Source: an uncultured Bartonella sp.
Lineage (GTDB): Bacteria > Pseudomonadota > Alphaproteobacteria > Rhizobiales > Rhizobiaceae
Reading direction: 5' to 3'
Assembly: GCA_946478665.1 (NCBI GenBank)
Contig: CAMLCZ010000004.1
Coordinates: 186,001-250,000 of the forward strand
Length of the DNA: 64,000 nucleotides
The position numbers and the translations under genes are program-made. The notes below the pieces were generated by a model. It had not been told where the DNA came from. It was given only the letters and a program-made list of their open reading frames with translations, and made no database searches. This document shows, piece by piece, positions 56,783-64,000 of this stretch; the stretch's first letter is position 1, and each line of letters opens with the position of its first letter.

Positions 56783-57561
56783 AAACAGTAAAGCCTGTCG
56801 CTATTTTTGATGCGGGTATTGGTTCTTATGCCATTGTGGACCTTTTGCATAAGAGACAACCAAAACGTGATATTATTTATTTCGCTGACCGAGCACATTT
56901 CCCTTATGGAAAAAAATCTCCCGATGAACTTGCCAACATCATGCGTACGACCATCAAACGTCTTATGGCGTATGATCCGTCTGCAATTATTATTGCATCG
57001 AATGCACCTTCTATTATGGTATTTGATCGTATAAAAGATGATTGCCCTGTCCCTCTTTATGGGGTGTTCCCCCCATTAAAAGAAGCTGAAATGAAAAGCC
57101 ATACGGGATCAATCGCTATTATGGGTGTCGCGTCCATGGTTGAAAGCGCTATGGCGAGAGAATTTGTTGAAAAAAACAGTCGCGCGCCTGAAAATGTAGC
57201 CTTAGTTAATGCGTCCCCTATGGTTGAGTTAGTAGAAAATGGCTCCTTTTTGTTTGATCCAGAAAAAACTCAAACAGCTGTTAATGAATTTATGGCTTTG
57301 TTGTTGAAGAAATATCCGCAAGTGGATGTTTGCACATTATCAAGTACACATTTGCCATGGTTAAAGGCTTATTACGAAAAGGCAGCACCGCAATGTCTCT
57401 TTCTCGATCCTGCGGAAAGTATTATTTCTGCACTCAATGAAGGGCAATTGGGGAGTGGTTATATACAAGGATTGGTCAGTGAAAGTGCTGAATATCAATT
57501 GGATGATTTTCACAAAATGCTCGACAAGCTCGGCGTTACAATCCCATTAGAAGTTATTTGA
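56779..57561 (+). CDS. Glutamate-racemase-like protein lacking both catalytic cysteines
   Basis: 260 aa with the MurI fold. The N-terminal [14 protein letters not shown] matches the MurI FDSGVGG strand (D11), and [11 protein letters not shown] matches the substrate motif. The two catalytic cysteines are replaced: ACNTA reads ASNAPS (S74) and GCTHYP reads SSTHLP (S189). Other positions, including the GxxxxV core and downstream helices, are intact, so this is not decay of a whole gene. It overlaps yacG (ATGA). In E. coli both MurI and YacG inhibit DNA gyrase. Racemase activity is unlikely; the alternative is a regulator or a different racemase-fold enzyme. Confidence 0.75.
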   Translation: MKTVKPVAIFDAGIGSYAIVDLLHKRQPKRDIIYFADRAHFPYGKKSPDELANIMRTTIKRLMAYDPSAIIIASNAPSIMVFDRIKDDCPVPLYGVFPPLKEAEMKSHTGSIAIMGVASMVESAMAREFVEKNSRAPENVALVNASPMVELVENGSFLFDPEKTQTAVNEFMALLLKKYPQVDVCTLSSTHLPWLKAYYEKAAPQCLFLDPAESIISALNEGQLGSGYIQGLVSESAEYQLDDFHKMLDKLGVTIPLEVI

Positions 57562-57649
57562 GATTAAAATAGTTTTTAATTTTCACGTATTTGTGTTTAG
57601 TGAAAAATGACTACACAAATATTTAATCCCGTTCTCCTTTATCATTGAT

Positions 57650-57678
57650 CTTGTGTTTTGTTTATTAAGCACCATATC
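57650..57678 (+). promoter_or_regulatory. Possible RpoH (heat-shock) promoter of clpB
   Basis: CTTGTG at 57650-57655 and CATATC at 57673-57678, 17 nt apart, resembling the alphaproteobacterial RpoH pattern CTTG-N17/18-CYTAT. It is ~86 nt before the clpB ATG. The leader also carries an inverted repeat CTGTGA-CT-TCACAG at 57711-57724. Confidence 0.4.
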
Positions 57679-57763
57679 AATTGCAGAACATGGCTTGCCT
57701 CATTGGGAGCCTGTGACTTCACAGCCTGTAATGCCATTTGGATTATGGGAAAAGGAGACATAA

Positions 57764-60418
57764 ATGAATATAGAAAAATATACTGAACGGGTGCAAGGTT
57801 TTATACAATCCGCCCAAAATTATGCTTTATCATCAGATAACCAACAATTTGTTCCTGAACATCTTTTAAAAGTATTGCTCGATGACAATGAAGGGTTGTG
57901 TGCATCGCTTATCCAAAAGGCAGGTGGCGATGTTAAAGATGCAAAAACAGCGTTGCAATCCGCGCTTTCGTCGTTGCCAAAAGTTAGTGGTGGCAACGGT
58001 CAACTTTATATGTCGCAACCCTTGGCAAAAGTTTTTACTAAAGCAGAAGAATTAGCTGAAAAAGCTGGTGACAGTTTTGTAACAGTTGAACGTTTGTTGC
58101 AGGCTTTGGCAATGGAGCCAACGGCAAAAACATCGGAGATTCTGTCTAAAAGTGGTCTTACGCCAACAGCATTAAACAAGGCAATCAATGAAATGAGAAA
58201 AGGCAGAACAGCTGATTCGGCTAATGCTGAAGCGCAATATGACGCTCTTAAAAAATATGCTCGTGATCTTACTAAAGACGCACGTGAAGGCAAGCTTGAT
58301 CCTGTTATTGGACGGGATGAAGAGATAAGACGGACTATTCAAGTTCTTTCCAGACGTACAAAAAATAATCCAGTTCTTATAGGAGAACCAGGAGTTGGTA
58401 AAACAGCGATTGTAGAAGGTCTGGCGCTTCGCATTATTAATGGAGATGTACCGGAGACATTACGGGATAAGTCGCTTTTAGCGCTGGATATGGGCGCATT
58501 GATTGCAGGTGCAAAATATCGCGGCGAGTTTGAAGAGAGATTAAAAGCTGTTTTAACAGAAGTCCAAACGGCTAATGGTGAAATTATACTTTTCATCGAT
58601 GAAATGCATACGCTTGTAGGGGCAGGTAAGTCCGATGGTGCGATGGACGCATCAAACTTGTTGAAGCCAGCGCTCGCTCGTGGCGAATTGCATTGTGTTG
58701 GGGCGACGACGCTTGAAGAATACAGGAAATACGTTGAAAAGGATGCCGCTTTAGCTCGTCGTTTTCAACCGGTATTCGTTGATGAACCAACAGTTGAAGA
58801 CACCATTTCTATTTTACGTGGAATTAAGGAAAAATATGAACAACATCATAAAGTTCGTATTTCCGATTCTGCTCTTGTTGCTGCCGCAACTCTGTCCAAC
58901 CGCTATATAACGGATAGATTTTTGCCTGATAAAGCGATTGACCTCATTGATGAATCTGCATCGCGTTTACGTATGCAGGTTGATTCAAAGCCCGAAGAAC
59001 TTGATGAAATTGACCGTCGTATTATGCAATTAAAAATAGAGCGTGAAGCTCTTAAAGCAGAGACGGATCCTGCATCAAAGGATCGTTTGGAAAAGTTGGA
59101 AAATGAGCTGGTTGAACTTGAGGAGCAATCCAACGAAATTACTGCAAAATGGCAGGCAGAAAAACAAAAACTGGGTCATGCTGCAGAATTGAAGAAGCAA
59201 TTGGAAGCTGCCCGTAACAATTTGGCAATTGCCCAGCGGAATGGTGAATACCAAAAAGCTGGTGAACTCTCCTACAGTATCATTCCACAATTGGAAAAGC
59301 AGTTGAGTGATTCTGAGAGTCAGGAAAACCACGGTTCGATCTTGGAGGAAACAGTTACTCCAGATCATGTTGCTCAAGTCGTTTCACGTTGGACTGGAAT
59401 ACCTGTTGATAGCATGTTGGAAGGCGAGCGCGAAAAACTTCTGAGAATGGAAGACGAACTTGCTAAACGTGTGATTGGGCAAGGTGAGGCAATTCAAGCC
59501 GTTTCTCGTGCTGTTCGGCGCGCACGTGCGGGTTTGCAGGATCCAAATCGGCCTATTGGATCGTTCATTTTTCTGGGACCAACGGGTGTTGGTAAAACGG
59601 AACTGACCAAAGCGTTGGCATCATTCCTATTTCAAGATGAGACTGCAATGGTACGCTTGGATATGTCAGAATTCATGGAAAAGCATTCAGTTGCTCGTCT
59701 AATAGGTGCCCCTCCTGGTTATGTCGGTTATGAAGAGGGGGGTGCTTTGACCGAGGCAGTTCGGCGGCGTCCATATCAGGTCATCTTATTTGATGAAATT
59801 GAAAAAGCACATCCTGATGTATTCAATGTTCTACTGCAAGTTCTTGATGATGGACGTTTGACTGATGGACAAGGACGTACAGTGGATTTCCGCAATACTT
59901 TAATTATTATGACGTCAAATTTGGGAGCAGAATATCTAACCGCTCTTGATGATAATGATGAAGCGGAAAAAGCTCGTGATGATGTTATGGCAGTGGTAAA
60001 AGCTGCTTTTAGACCAGAATTTCTTAATCGTGTAGATGAAATCATACTGTTCCATCGTCTGCATAGAAAAGAGATGGGTGCGATTGTCGATATCCAATTG
60101 CGTCGTTTACAGTCTTTACTCTCAGATAGAAAAATCAAACTTTCTATTGATGATCCGGCTCGCGAATTTCTGGCAGATAAGGGATATGATCCAGCTTATG
60201 GAGCACGGCCATTAAAACGTGTAATCCAGAGGGAAGTTCAAGATCCTTTAGCAGAGAGACTGCTTTTAGGTGATATATTGGATGGTTCTACGGTCAATAT
60301 TTCTAGGAGTTCTGATAGGTTGGTCTTTACACCAACACCTATTCATCCAGTGGACGAAGTAATAGGTGAGCTTGCAGACCATAAAGAAAATGACAAAAAG
60401 ACGAATAAAAGCAAATAA
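57764..60418 (+). CDS. clpB: ATP-dependent disaggregase ClpB
   Basis: AAA+ chaperone that rescues aggregated proteins with DnaK. 884 aa: N domain (~1-145), first ATPase with [15 protein letters not shown] (~206-), the coiled-coil M domain (~410-530, [19 protein letters not shown]), second ATPase with [15 protein letters not shown] (~605-) and [15 protein letters not shown], then the C-terminal domain. AAAAGGAGA precedes the ATG. A terminator follows. Its rhizobial partner genes prmC and DUF4167 are not adjacent. Confidence 0.98.
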   Translation: MNIEKYTERVQGFIQSAQNYALSSDNQQFVPEHLLKVLLDDNEGLCASLIQKAGGDVKDAKTALQSALSSLPKVSGGNGQLYMSQPLAKVFTKAEELAEKAGDSFVTVERLLQALAMEPTAKTSEILSKSGLTPTALNKAINEMRKGRTADSANAEAQYDALKKYARDLTKDAREGKLDPVIGRDEEIRRTIQVLSRRTKNNPVLIGEPGVGKTAIVEGLALRIINGDVPETLRDKSLLALDMGALIAGAKYRGEFEERLKAVLTEVQTANGEIILFIDEMHTLVGAGKSDGAMDASNLLKPALARGELHCVGATTLEEYRKYVEKDAALARRFQPVFVDEPTVEDTISILRGIKEKYEQHHKVRISDSALVAAATLSNRYITDRFLPDKAIDLIDESASRLRMQVDSKPEELDEIDRRIMQLKIEREALKAETDPASKDRLEKLENELVELEEQSNEITAKWQAEKQKLGHAAELKKQLEAARNNLAIAQRNGEYQKAGELSYSIIPQLEKQLSDSESQENHGSILEETVTPDHVAQVVSRWTGIPVDSMLEGEREKLLRMEDELAKRVIGQGEAIQAVSRAVRRARAGLQDPNRPIGSFIFLGPTGVGKTELTKALASFLFQDETAMVRLDMSEFMEKHSVARLIGAPPGYVGYEEGGALTEAVRRRPYQVILFDEIEKAHPDVFNVLLQVLDDGRLTDGQGRTVDFRNTLIIMTSNLGAEYLTALDDNDEAEKARDDVMAVVKAAFRPEFLNRVDEIILFHRLHRKEMGAIVDIQLRRLQSLLSDRKIKLSIDDPAREFLADKGYDPAYGARPLKRVIQREVQDPLAERLLLGDILDGSTVNISRSSDRLVFTPTPIHPVDEVIGELADHKENDKKTNKSK

Positions 60419-60419
60419 T

Positions 60420-60448
60420 GAAAAGGCCGCTTTAAGCGGCCTTTTTTA
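60420..60448 (+). terminator. Rho-independent terminator of clpB
   Basis: Stem AAAAGGCCGC / GCGGCCTTTT with a 5-nt loop and T-run; it also lies at the end of the convergent minus-strand gene. Confidence 0.9.
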
Positions 60449-60465
60449 TTTCGTTTATCTGCTTA

Positions 60466-60999
60466 TCATTGTTGCTTTATAGCAGTGTCTTTCGCCGTTT
60501 CTTCAACAGGTTGTTTTGCATCAGGAGATGTATCGACCGTTATGCCTGCTATCAAATGTCCTTTACGATAATCATAAATTACAAGTTCGGTATTTCCTTC
60601 AGGTGTTAAAGTTTCTAAAGCAATCATATCATTTGATAAACTTTGCGATAATATACGCGTTCCCTGAGGCAGTGCTATCGAACGTTTAATAAATTCTGGA
60701 ACAGCAGGCTCAGGCTTTGCTTGTTCTGTGTTAGCATTTGGTACGGGCGTTGTTTGAGCAGATTGTGTTTGTTCAGCAGGTGCTTTGTTAGATGATGTCG
60801 TAACCTTGTAAATTACAGCAGCTAACACAGCCAAAATAAGTACAATGGTGATGCCAATTGATATAACCATCAAACGCATAAGTTTGCGTCTTACCCCTTC
60901 AACGGCGGGATCTAATGGTTGTTCTTGATAAGCTGGTTGTTGATTATAAGGATCCTGATATTCTAGATTTTCATAACCTGACTGATAATCGTCGCGCAT
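60466..60999 (-). CDS. Single-pass membrane protein, DUF6476-like
   Basis: 177 aa from ATG 60999 (MRDDYQSGYENLEYQ), chosen because GGAGG lies 7 nt upstream; ten more codons are open before it. A Gln/Tyr/Pro-rich cytoplasmic start is followed by PAVEGVRRKLMRLMVISIGITIVLILAVLAAVIYKV (one membrane helix, ~40-75), then a Pro/Gln/Thr-rich stretch and a small domain (IALPQGTRILSQSLSNDMIALETLT). It resembles a small rhizobial family; function unknown. Confidence 0.6.
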   Translation of the reverse strand: MRDDYQSGYENLEYQDPYNQQPAYQEQPLDPAVEGVRRKLMRLMVISIGITIVLILAVLAAVIYKVTTSSNKAPAEQTQSAQTTPVPNANTEQAKPEPAVPEFIKRSIALPQGTRILSQSLSNDMIALETLTPEGNTELVIYDYRKGHLIAGITVDTSPDAKQPVEETAKDTAIKQQ

Positions 61000-61150
61000 C
61001 ACGAATCCTCCATTGATATTGGAACGCATTTACGTGTTTCGCGACAATGTTTCAATAAGAAATAATTTTTTTGCTTTGTGGTGAATCTTTTGTTACCAAA
61101 TTCATATTTAAAAATATGAAAATATAAATATTATAAAACAGAAAAAATAA

Positions 61151-62161
61151 CTAGAATAAATCGAAATAAGTGTCGGGAAATGATAGGTTGTAAATTACTC
61201 CATCAGGAAAAATAATAAGGTTTGCTTTTCCATTTACAGCAACAGGTACGATCTTTTCCAAGACAGTTCTTCCAAAGCATGCTTCTCCGACATTGTATAC
61301 ATTCTCTCTAGGAATGAAGTTTTCATTCCAGGAAATAACTAAATTTGTATTTCCGCTTTCATTAAAAATAATTTTACTAGATACAGTAATCTTTCCACTC
61401 GACTGAGACAAAGCTCCATAGTTCATTGAATTTGAAATGAGTTCGTGTAAGGCTAAACCAATATGAAGCGCTGCATTCGGGAAAAGATAAGGATCAGCAC
61501 CGACGATACGAAAGTTTTCGCTGTCTTTGCCCAAATGTCCAGATGCTTGTGTTAATACAAGCTCTCTAAATTGTGCTCCTCGCCAATCAGAATCTGTCAC
61601 TAAATCTTGCGAATGAGAAATTGATTGGATCCGTCCCTGAAATTTTTTTAAAAACGTAATAATCGAATCAGCATGTCGAGCCGTCTGACTGGCTATGCTT
61701 TGTATGATTGCTAACAAATTTTTTGATCTGTGACTGACTTCCCGTAATAAAATTTTCAACATTTGCTCACGACGGCGCAACTCTGAGATATTTATGCCTG
61801 TCGTGATTATGCCAATAATTTTCCCCTGATTATCGCGATGACAGTCGATAGACAGTTTGTACCAAATTCCCTTATTTGATTCATGCTCCAAACGCGTTTC
61901 AACAATTTGCATTTTTCCAGTTGTGAGCGCATTCGATTTAATGGATTTCATACTCTCAACTAAGCTGCTTGGGAAAAAGTCATTATCAGTGCATCCCAAA
62001 TGCCATTTATTTTGTAATATCTTGGGTAAATTTTCAGCCCATCGATAAACGAGATCGGTTGTCTGATATAATATGAAAATATCTGCCCCATGGATTGCTT
62101 GTAACAATGCACTTAATTGCGATTGATCAAAACAGTCGGCAGCTTGAGAACCCGCTACCAT
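61151..62161 (-). CDS. HWE/HisKA_2 sensor histidine kinase with PAS domain
   Basis: 336 aa: an N-terminal PAS-like domain (~15-135), then dimerisation and phosphoacceptor region LREVSHRSKNLLAIIQSIASQTAR (histidine in EVSHRSKN), and an ATPase domain with LALHELISNSMNYGALS as N-box. No membrane segment, so cytoplasmic. The HWE/HisKA_2 type and the place next to phyR fit kinases that phosphorylate PhyR in the general stress response (PhyK, LovK). Start is ATG 62161, 20 nt after phyR. Confidence 0.85.
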   Translation of the reverse strand: MVAGSQAADCFDQSQLSALLQAIHGADIFILYQTTDLVYRWAENLPKILQNKWHLGCTDNDFFPSSLVESMKSIKSNALTTGKMQIVETRLEHESNKGIWYKLSIDCHRDNQGKIIGIITTGINISELRRREQMLKILLREVSHRSKNLLAIIQSIASQTARHADSIITFLKKFQGRIQSISHSQDLVTDSDWRGAQFRELVLTQASGHLGKDSENFRIVGADPYLFPNAALHIGLALHELISNSMNYGALSQSSGKITVSSKIIFNESGNTNLVISWNENFIPRENVYNVGEACFGRTVLEKIVPVAVNGKANLIIFPDGVIYNLSFPDTYFDLF

Positions 62162-62181
62162 AATACACCAGTAACCCTTCT

Positions 62182-62976
62182 TTATGCAGCTTTCACTGCA
62201 TTTTCTTGAAAAAATAATGCTTGTGAAATAAGCGCTTTAACCATGTCTGGGTTAAAAGGTTTGGTGACGAGAAATGTCGGCTCAGGGCGTTCACCAGTTA
62301 ACAAGCGTTCCGGAAATGCGGTAATGAATATCACAGGAACAGTGGAAGTTTTTAAGATGTCATTTACCGCATCGATACCTGAACTGTTATCCGCGAGTTG
62401 GATGTCAGCCAAAACCATGCCTGGCTTTTCTTGATTAAAAGTTGTTACAGCTTCATTTCGTGTACGAGCTATACCAACAACTTGATGACCCAAACTCTCT
62501 ACCATTTGTTCTATATCTAAAGCGATTAATGGTTCATCTTCAATTATAAGAATCCTTGTTGCCACCTGTTCTGAAATATCCCGAGAAGCTTCATTCAATA
62601 GCCCTCTGAACTCTTGTGCACTCAAATTCATTACTTCCATGGCTTCCTGATCAGTGAAACCCTCCACTGCAATGAGTAAAAAACACTGGCGTGCCTTGGG
62701 CGTAAGATATGATAGCTTGGCTTTAGTTGTTTGTTCGATACCCAATTGGGGCATAGGATCGGCAATATTAGGTGTTGTCTGATCAAATAACATGCAAAAT
62801 AAGCGATAAACACTTATCCGATCATTCGATAGGTTGGGATAAATCGAAATATCTGCAATGAGTGCTTCAAGCATTGCCGCAACGTATGCATCACCGGAAA
62901 TTTGTGAGCCTGTAACAGCGCGAGCAAAACGCCTCAAATATGGGAGGTGAGGTGCAATACGTGTAGATAATGACAT
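62182..62976 (-). CDS. phyR: PhyR, anti-anti-sigma response regulator of general stress
   Basis: 264 aa from ATG 62976 (MSLSTRIAPHLPYLRRFARAV), preceded by AAAGGAG. The N-terminal half is a sigma-like domain (with MEVMNLSAQEFRGLL); the C-terminal half is a receiver: IEDEPLIALDIEQMV, phosphoacceptor Asp in MVLADIQL, IFITAFPERL and LVTKPF. When phosphorylated, PhyR binds NepR and frees EcfG. Divergent from nepR-ecfG, sharing one promoter region. Confidence 0.95.
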   Translation of the reverse strand: MSLSTRIAPHLPYLRRFARAVTGSQISGDAYVAAMLEALIADISIYPNLSNDRISVYRLFCMLFDQTTPNIADPMPQLGIEQTTKAKLSYLTPKARQCFLLIAVEGFTDQEAMEVMNLSAQEFRGLLNEASRDISEQVATRILIIEDEPLIALDIEQMVESLGHQVVGIARTRNEAVTTFNQEKPGMVLADIQLADNSSGIDAVNDILKTSTVPVIFITAFPERLLTGERPEPTFLVTKPFNPDMVKALISQALFFQENAVKAA

Positions 62977-63019
62977 AAAAAACTCCTTTTGCCCCTTAAA
63001 GTGCGTCAATCGATGTATT

Positions 63020-63044
63020 AATCTTTCAGGGCCAAAGAAGTTCC
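63020..63044 (-). promoter_or_regulatory. Possible EcfG promoter facing phyR
   Basis: On the minus strand GGAAC (complement of 63040-63044) is followed after 16 nt by GATT (63023-63020), only half matching the CGTT consensus. It lies ~45 nt before phyR and forms an inverted pair with the nepR-side GGAAC. Confidence 0.35.
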
Positions 63045-63052
63045 ATTGATGA

Positions 63053-63077
63053 GGAACTTTTTATTCTTTTATTCATT
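63053..63077 (+). promoter_or_regulatory. EcfG-type promoter of nepR-ecfG
   Basis: GGAAC at 63053-63057, then 16 nt, then CATT at 63074-63077 (consensus CGTT). It is ~72 nt before nepR. Such autoregulated promoters are the rule at this locus in alphaproteobacteria. Confidence 0.6.
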
Positions 63078-63148
63078 AACTAAAAACAGGTAATAAACTT
63101 GATCATTCGATGCGAAACGATTAAATAGATAATAATAAGGGGCTAAAA

Positions 63149-63385
63149 ATGGACGATAGCACTGAAAAACACTGTGCCCTAACAGTCGATTCAGATGATG
63201 ATCTGCTTGGTTCCAATAGTGAAATAGCGGTTAAATTAAAACAGTTTTATGCAGCTATTCAAGAAGAGAAACTGCCGGATACTATTCTAGATCTTCTTGA
63301 AAAACTGGATGAAGCTGAGCAAGAAAGCCAAGACCCGAATGGGAAGAGTATAACCGCTCATGAACGAAAGCCATCTAGATTTTAA
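63149..63385 (+). CDS. nepR: Anti-sigma factor NepR
   Basis: 78-aa protein that holds EcfG inactive until PhyR~P binds it. The conserved core is VKLKQFYAAIQEEKLPDTILDLLEKLDEAEQ (~28-58), two short helices; the termini are flexible. The last 26 nt overlap ecfG, so the two are translationally coupled. Confidence 0.93.
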   Translation: MDDSTEKHCALTVDSDDDLLGSNSEIAVKLKQFYAAIQEEKLPDTILDLLEKLDEAEQESQDPNGKSITAHERKPSRF

Positions 63386-63914
63386 ATGTGAACTTTTATC
63401 GGTTTTACCGGCTTTGCGAGCTTTTGCCGTTTCTTTATCTGGGCAACATGATAAAGCCGATGATCTGGTGCAGGATACAATTATGAAAGCTTGGGCCAAG
63501 CAAGATAGTTTTCAGCTTGGCACAAATATGAAAGCTTGGCTCTTTACTATTTTACGTAATGAATTCTACAGCCAAATGCGAAAGAGGGGTAGGGAAGTAC
63601 AAGATACGGATGGTGTGTTTGCAGAAAATATGGCTGTTCATCCCTCGCAATACGGTTCTCTTGATTTGCAAGATTTCAAAAAGGCTCTTGATGTTTTACC
63701 TCCAGATCAGAGAGAAGCTATTATTCTTATTGGTGCTTCTGGTTTTTCTTATGAAGATACAGCTGAAATTTGTGGCTGCGCTGTTGGTACGGTTAAGAGC
63801 CGTGTGAGTCGCGCGAGAAACCGCCTACAAGAGTTACTAGGTGTCAAAGGTGAATCAGATTATGGTCCAGATTTATATTCTGCCGGTGCAACTATGCGTT
63901 CATTCAATCTTTAA
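63360..63914 (+). CDS. ecfG: General stress ECF sigma factor EcfG
   Basis: Sigma factor of the ECF15 group, 184 aa. Region 2 (~15-85) includes FAVSLSGQHDKADDLVQDTIMKAW and LFTILRNEFYSQMRKRGRE; region 4 (~115-165) is LDVLPPDQREAIILIGASGFSYEDTAEICGCAVGTVKSRVSRARNRL. It is encoded with its anti-sigma factor nepR and opposite phyR. It should recognise GGAAC-N16/17-CGTT, found here before rcdA and nepR. Confidence 0.95.
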   Translation: MNESHLDFKCELLSVLPALRAFAVSLSGQHDKADDLVQDTIMKAWAKQDSFQLGTNMKAWLFTILRNEFYSQMRKRGREVQDTDGVFAENMAVHPSQYGSLDLQDFKKALDVLPPDQREAIILIGASGFSYEDTAEICGCAVGTVKSRVSRARNRLQELLGVKGESDYGPDLYSAGATMRSFNL

Positions 63915-64000
63915 TTAAAGAATCAAACAAACATCATAAAAGATTTAAGTAACTAAGTACCTTTATCTGGTTGTGGCGATACTGCAGCTAATTTTTGATC

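Overview
The window is a stretch of chromosome from an AT-rich alphaproteobacterium of the order Hyphomicrobiales (Rhizobiales), most like the Bartonellaceae/Brucellaceae. The basis is gene order and family content: yebC, ruvCAB-ybgC-tolQRAB-pal-cpoB-tilS-ftsH-glmM, murA-DUF2948-hisD-UPF0262-LMW phosphatase-infA-maf-yacG, an MbfA iron exporter, a DUF4167 protein and the PhyR/NepR/EcfG general stress system. No species is named, because no 16S rRNA or similar marker is present. No insertion sequence, prophage or CRISPR array was seen.

Layout. 1-9 kb: the end of yebC, rpmE, an ABC exporter with an FAD oxidoreductase, efp-suhB, a ThiE-like/Sel1 pair and an OpgC-like membrane protein. 9-24 kb: an RcdA-type DUF1465 protein, RuvABC Holliday-junction resolution, the complete Tol-Pal envelope system, tilS, ftsH, glmM and a small outer-membrane barrel. 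24-28 kb: DUF883/holin-like membrane proteins, glycerate kinase and an exbBD pair. 28-40 kb: a selenium/formate region, with fdhE-selA-selB-selC (tRNA-Sec) on one strand, DUF4167 and selD on the other, then fdnGHI. The catalytic subunit fdnG is interrupted by an in-frame UGA at 35775 followed by a bacterial-type SECIS hairpin, so the two apparent ORFs are one selenoprotein gene. 40-51 kb: dut, mbfA, an acetyltransferase, yqaA-dsbB-gluQ, tRNA-Leu, arsC-like, App1-like phosphatase, sirtuin, a TPR protein, an L,D-transpeptidase and tRNA-Thr. 51-60 kb: the murA-to-yacG housekeeping cluster, a glutamate-racemase-like protein lacking both catalytic cysteines, and clpB. 60-64 kb: a hypothetical membrane protein, then the general stress locus: HWE-type kinase, phyR, and divergent nepR-ecfG.

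How the parts connect. Selenophosphate (SelD), Ser-to-Sec conversion (SelA), tRNA-Sec (selC), the special elongation factor (SelB) and SECIS together serve the one selenoprotein seen here, a respiratory formate dehydrogenase. Regulatory sites readable by eye tie loci to alphaproteobacterial circuits: an EcfG-type promoter (GGAAC-N17-CGTT) before the DUF1465/RcdA gene, GGAAC elements in the phyR/nepR gap, an Irr-type palindrome before mbfA, a TGA-N9-TCA (RirA-like) site before exbB, and a TTAA-N7-TTAA (CtrA-like) palindrome before the outer-membrane protein. The least expected observations are the cysteine-less MurI paralogue beside the gyrase inhibitor yacG, a long stem that would mask the fdhE ribosome binding site, and the EcfG-type promoter on the RcdA gene. 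All functional claims rest on motif reading and gene order; no database search was run.
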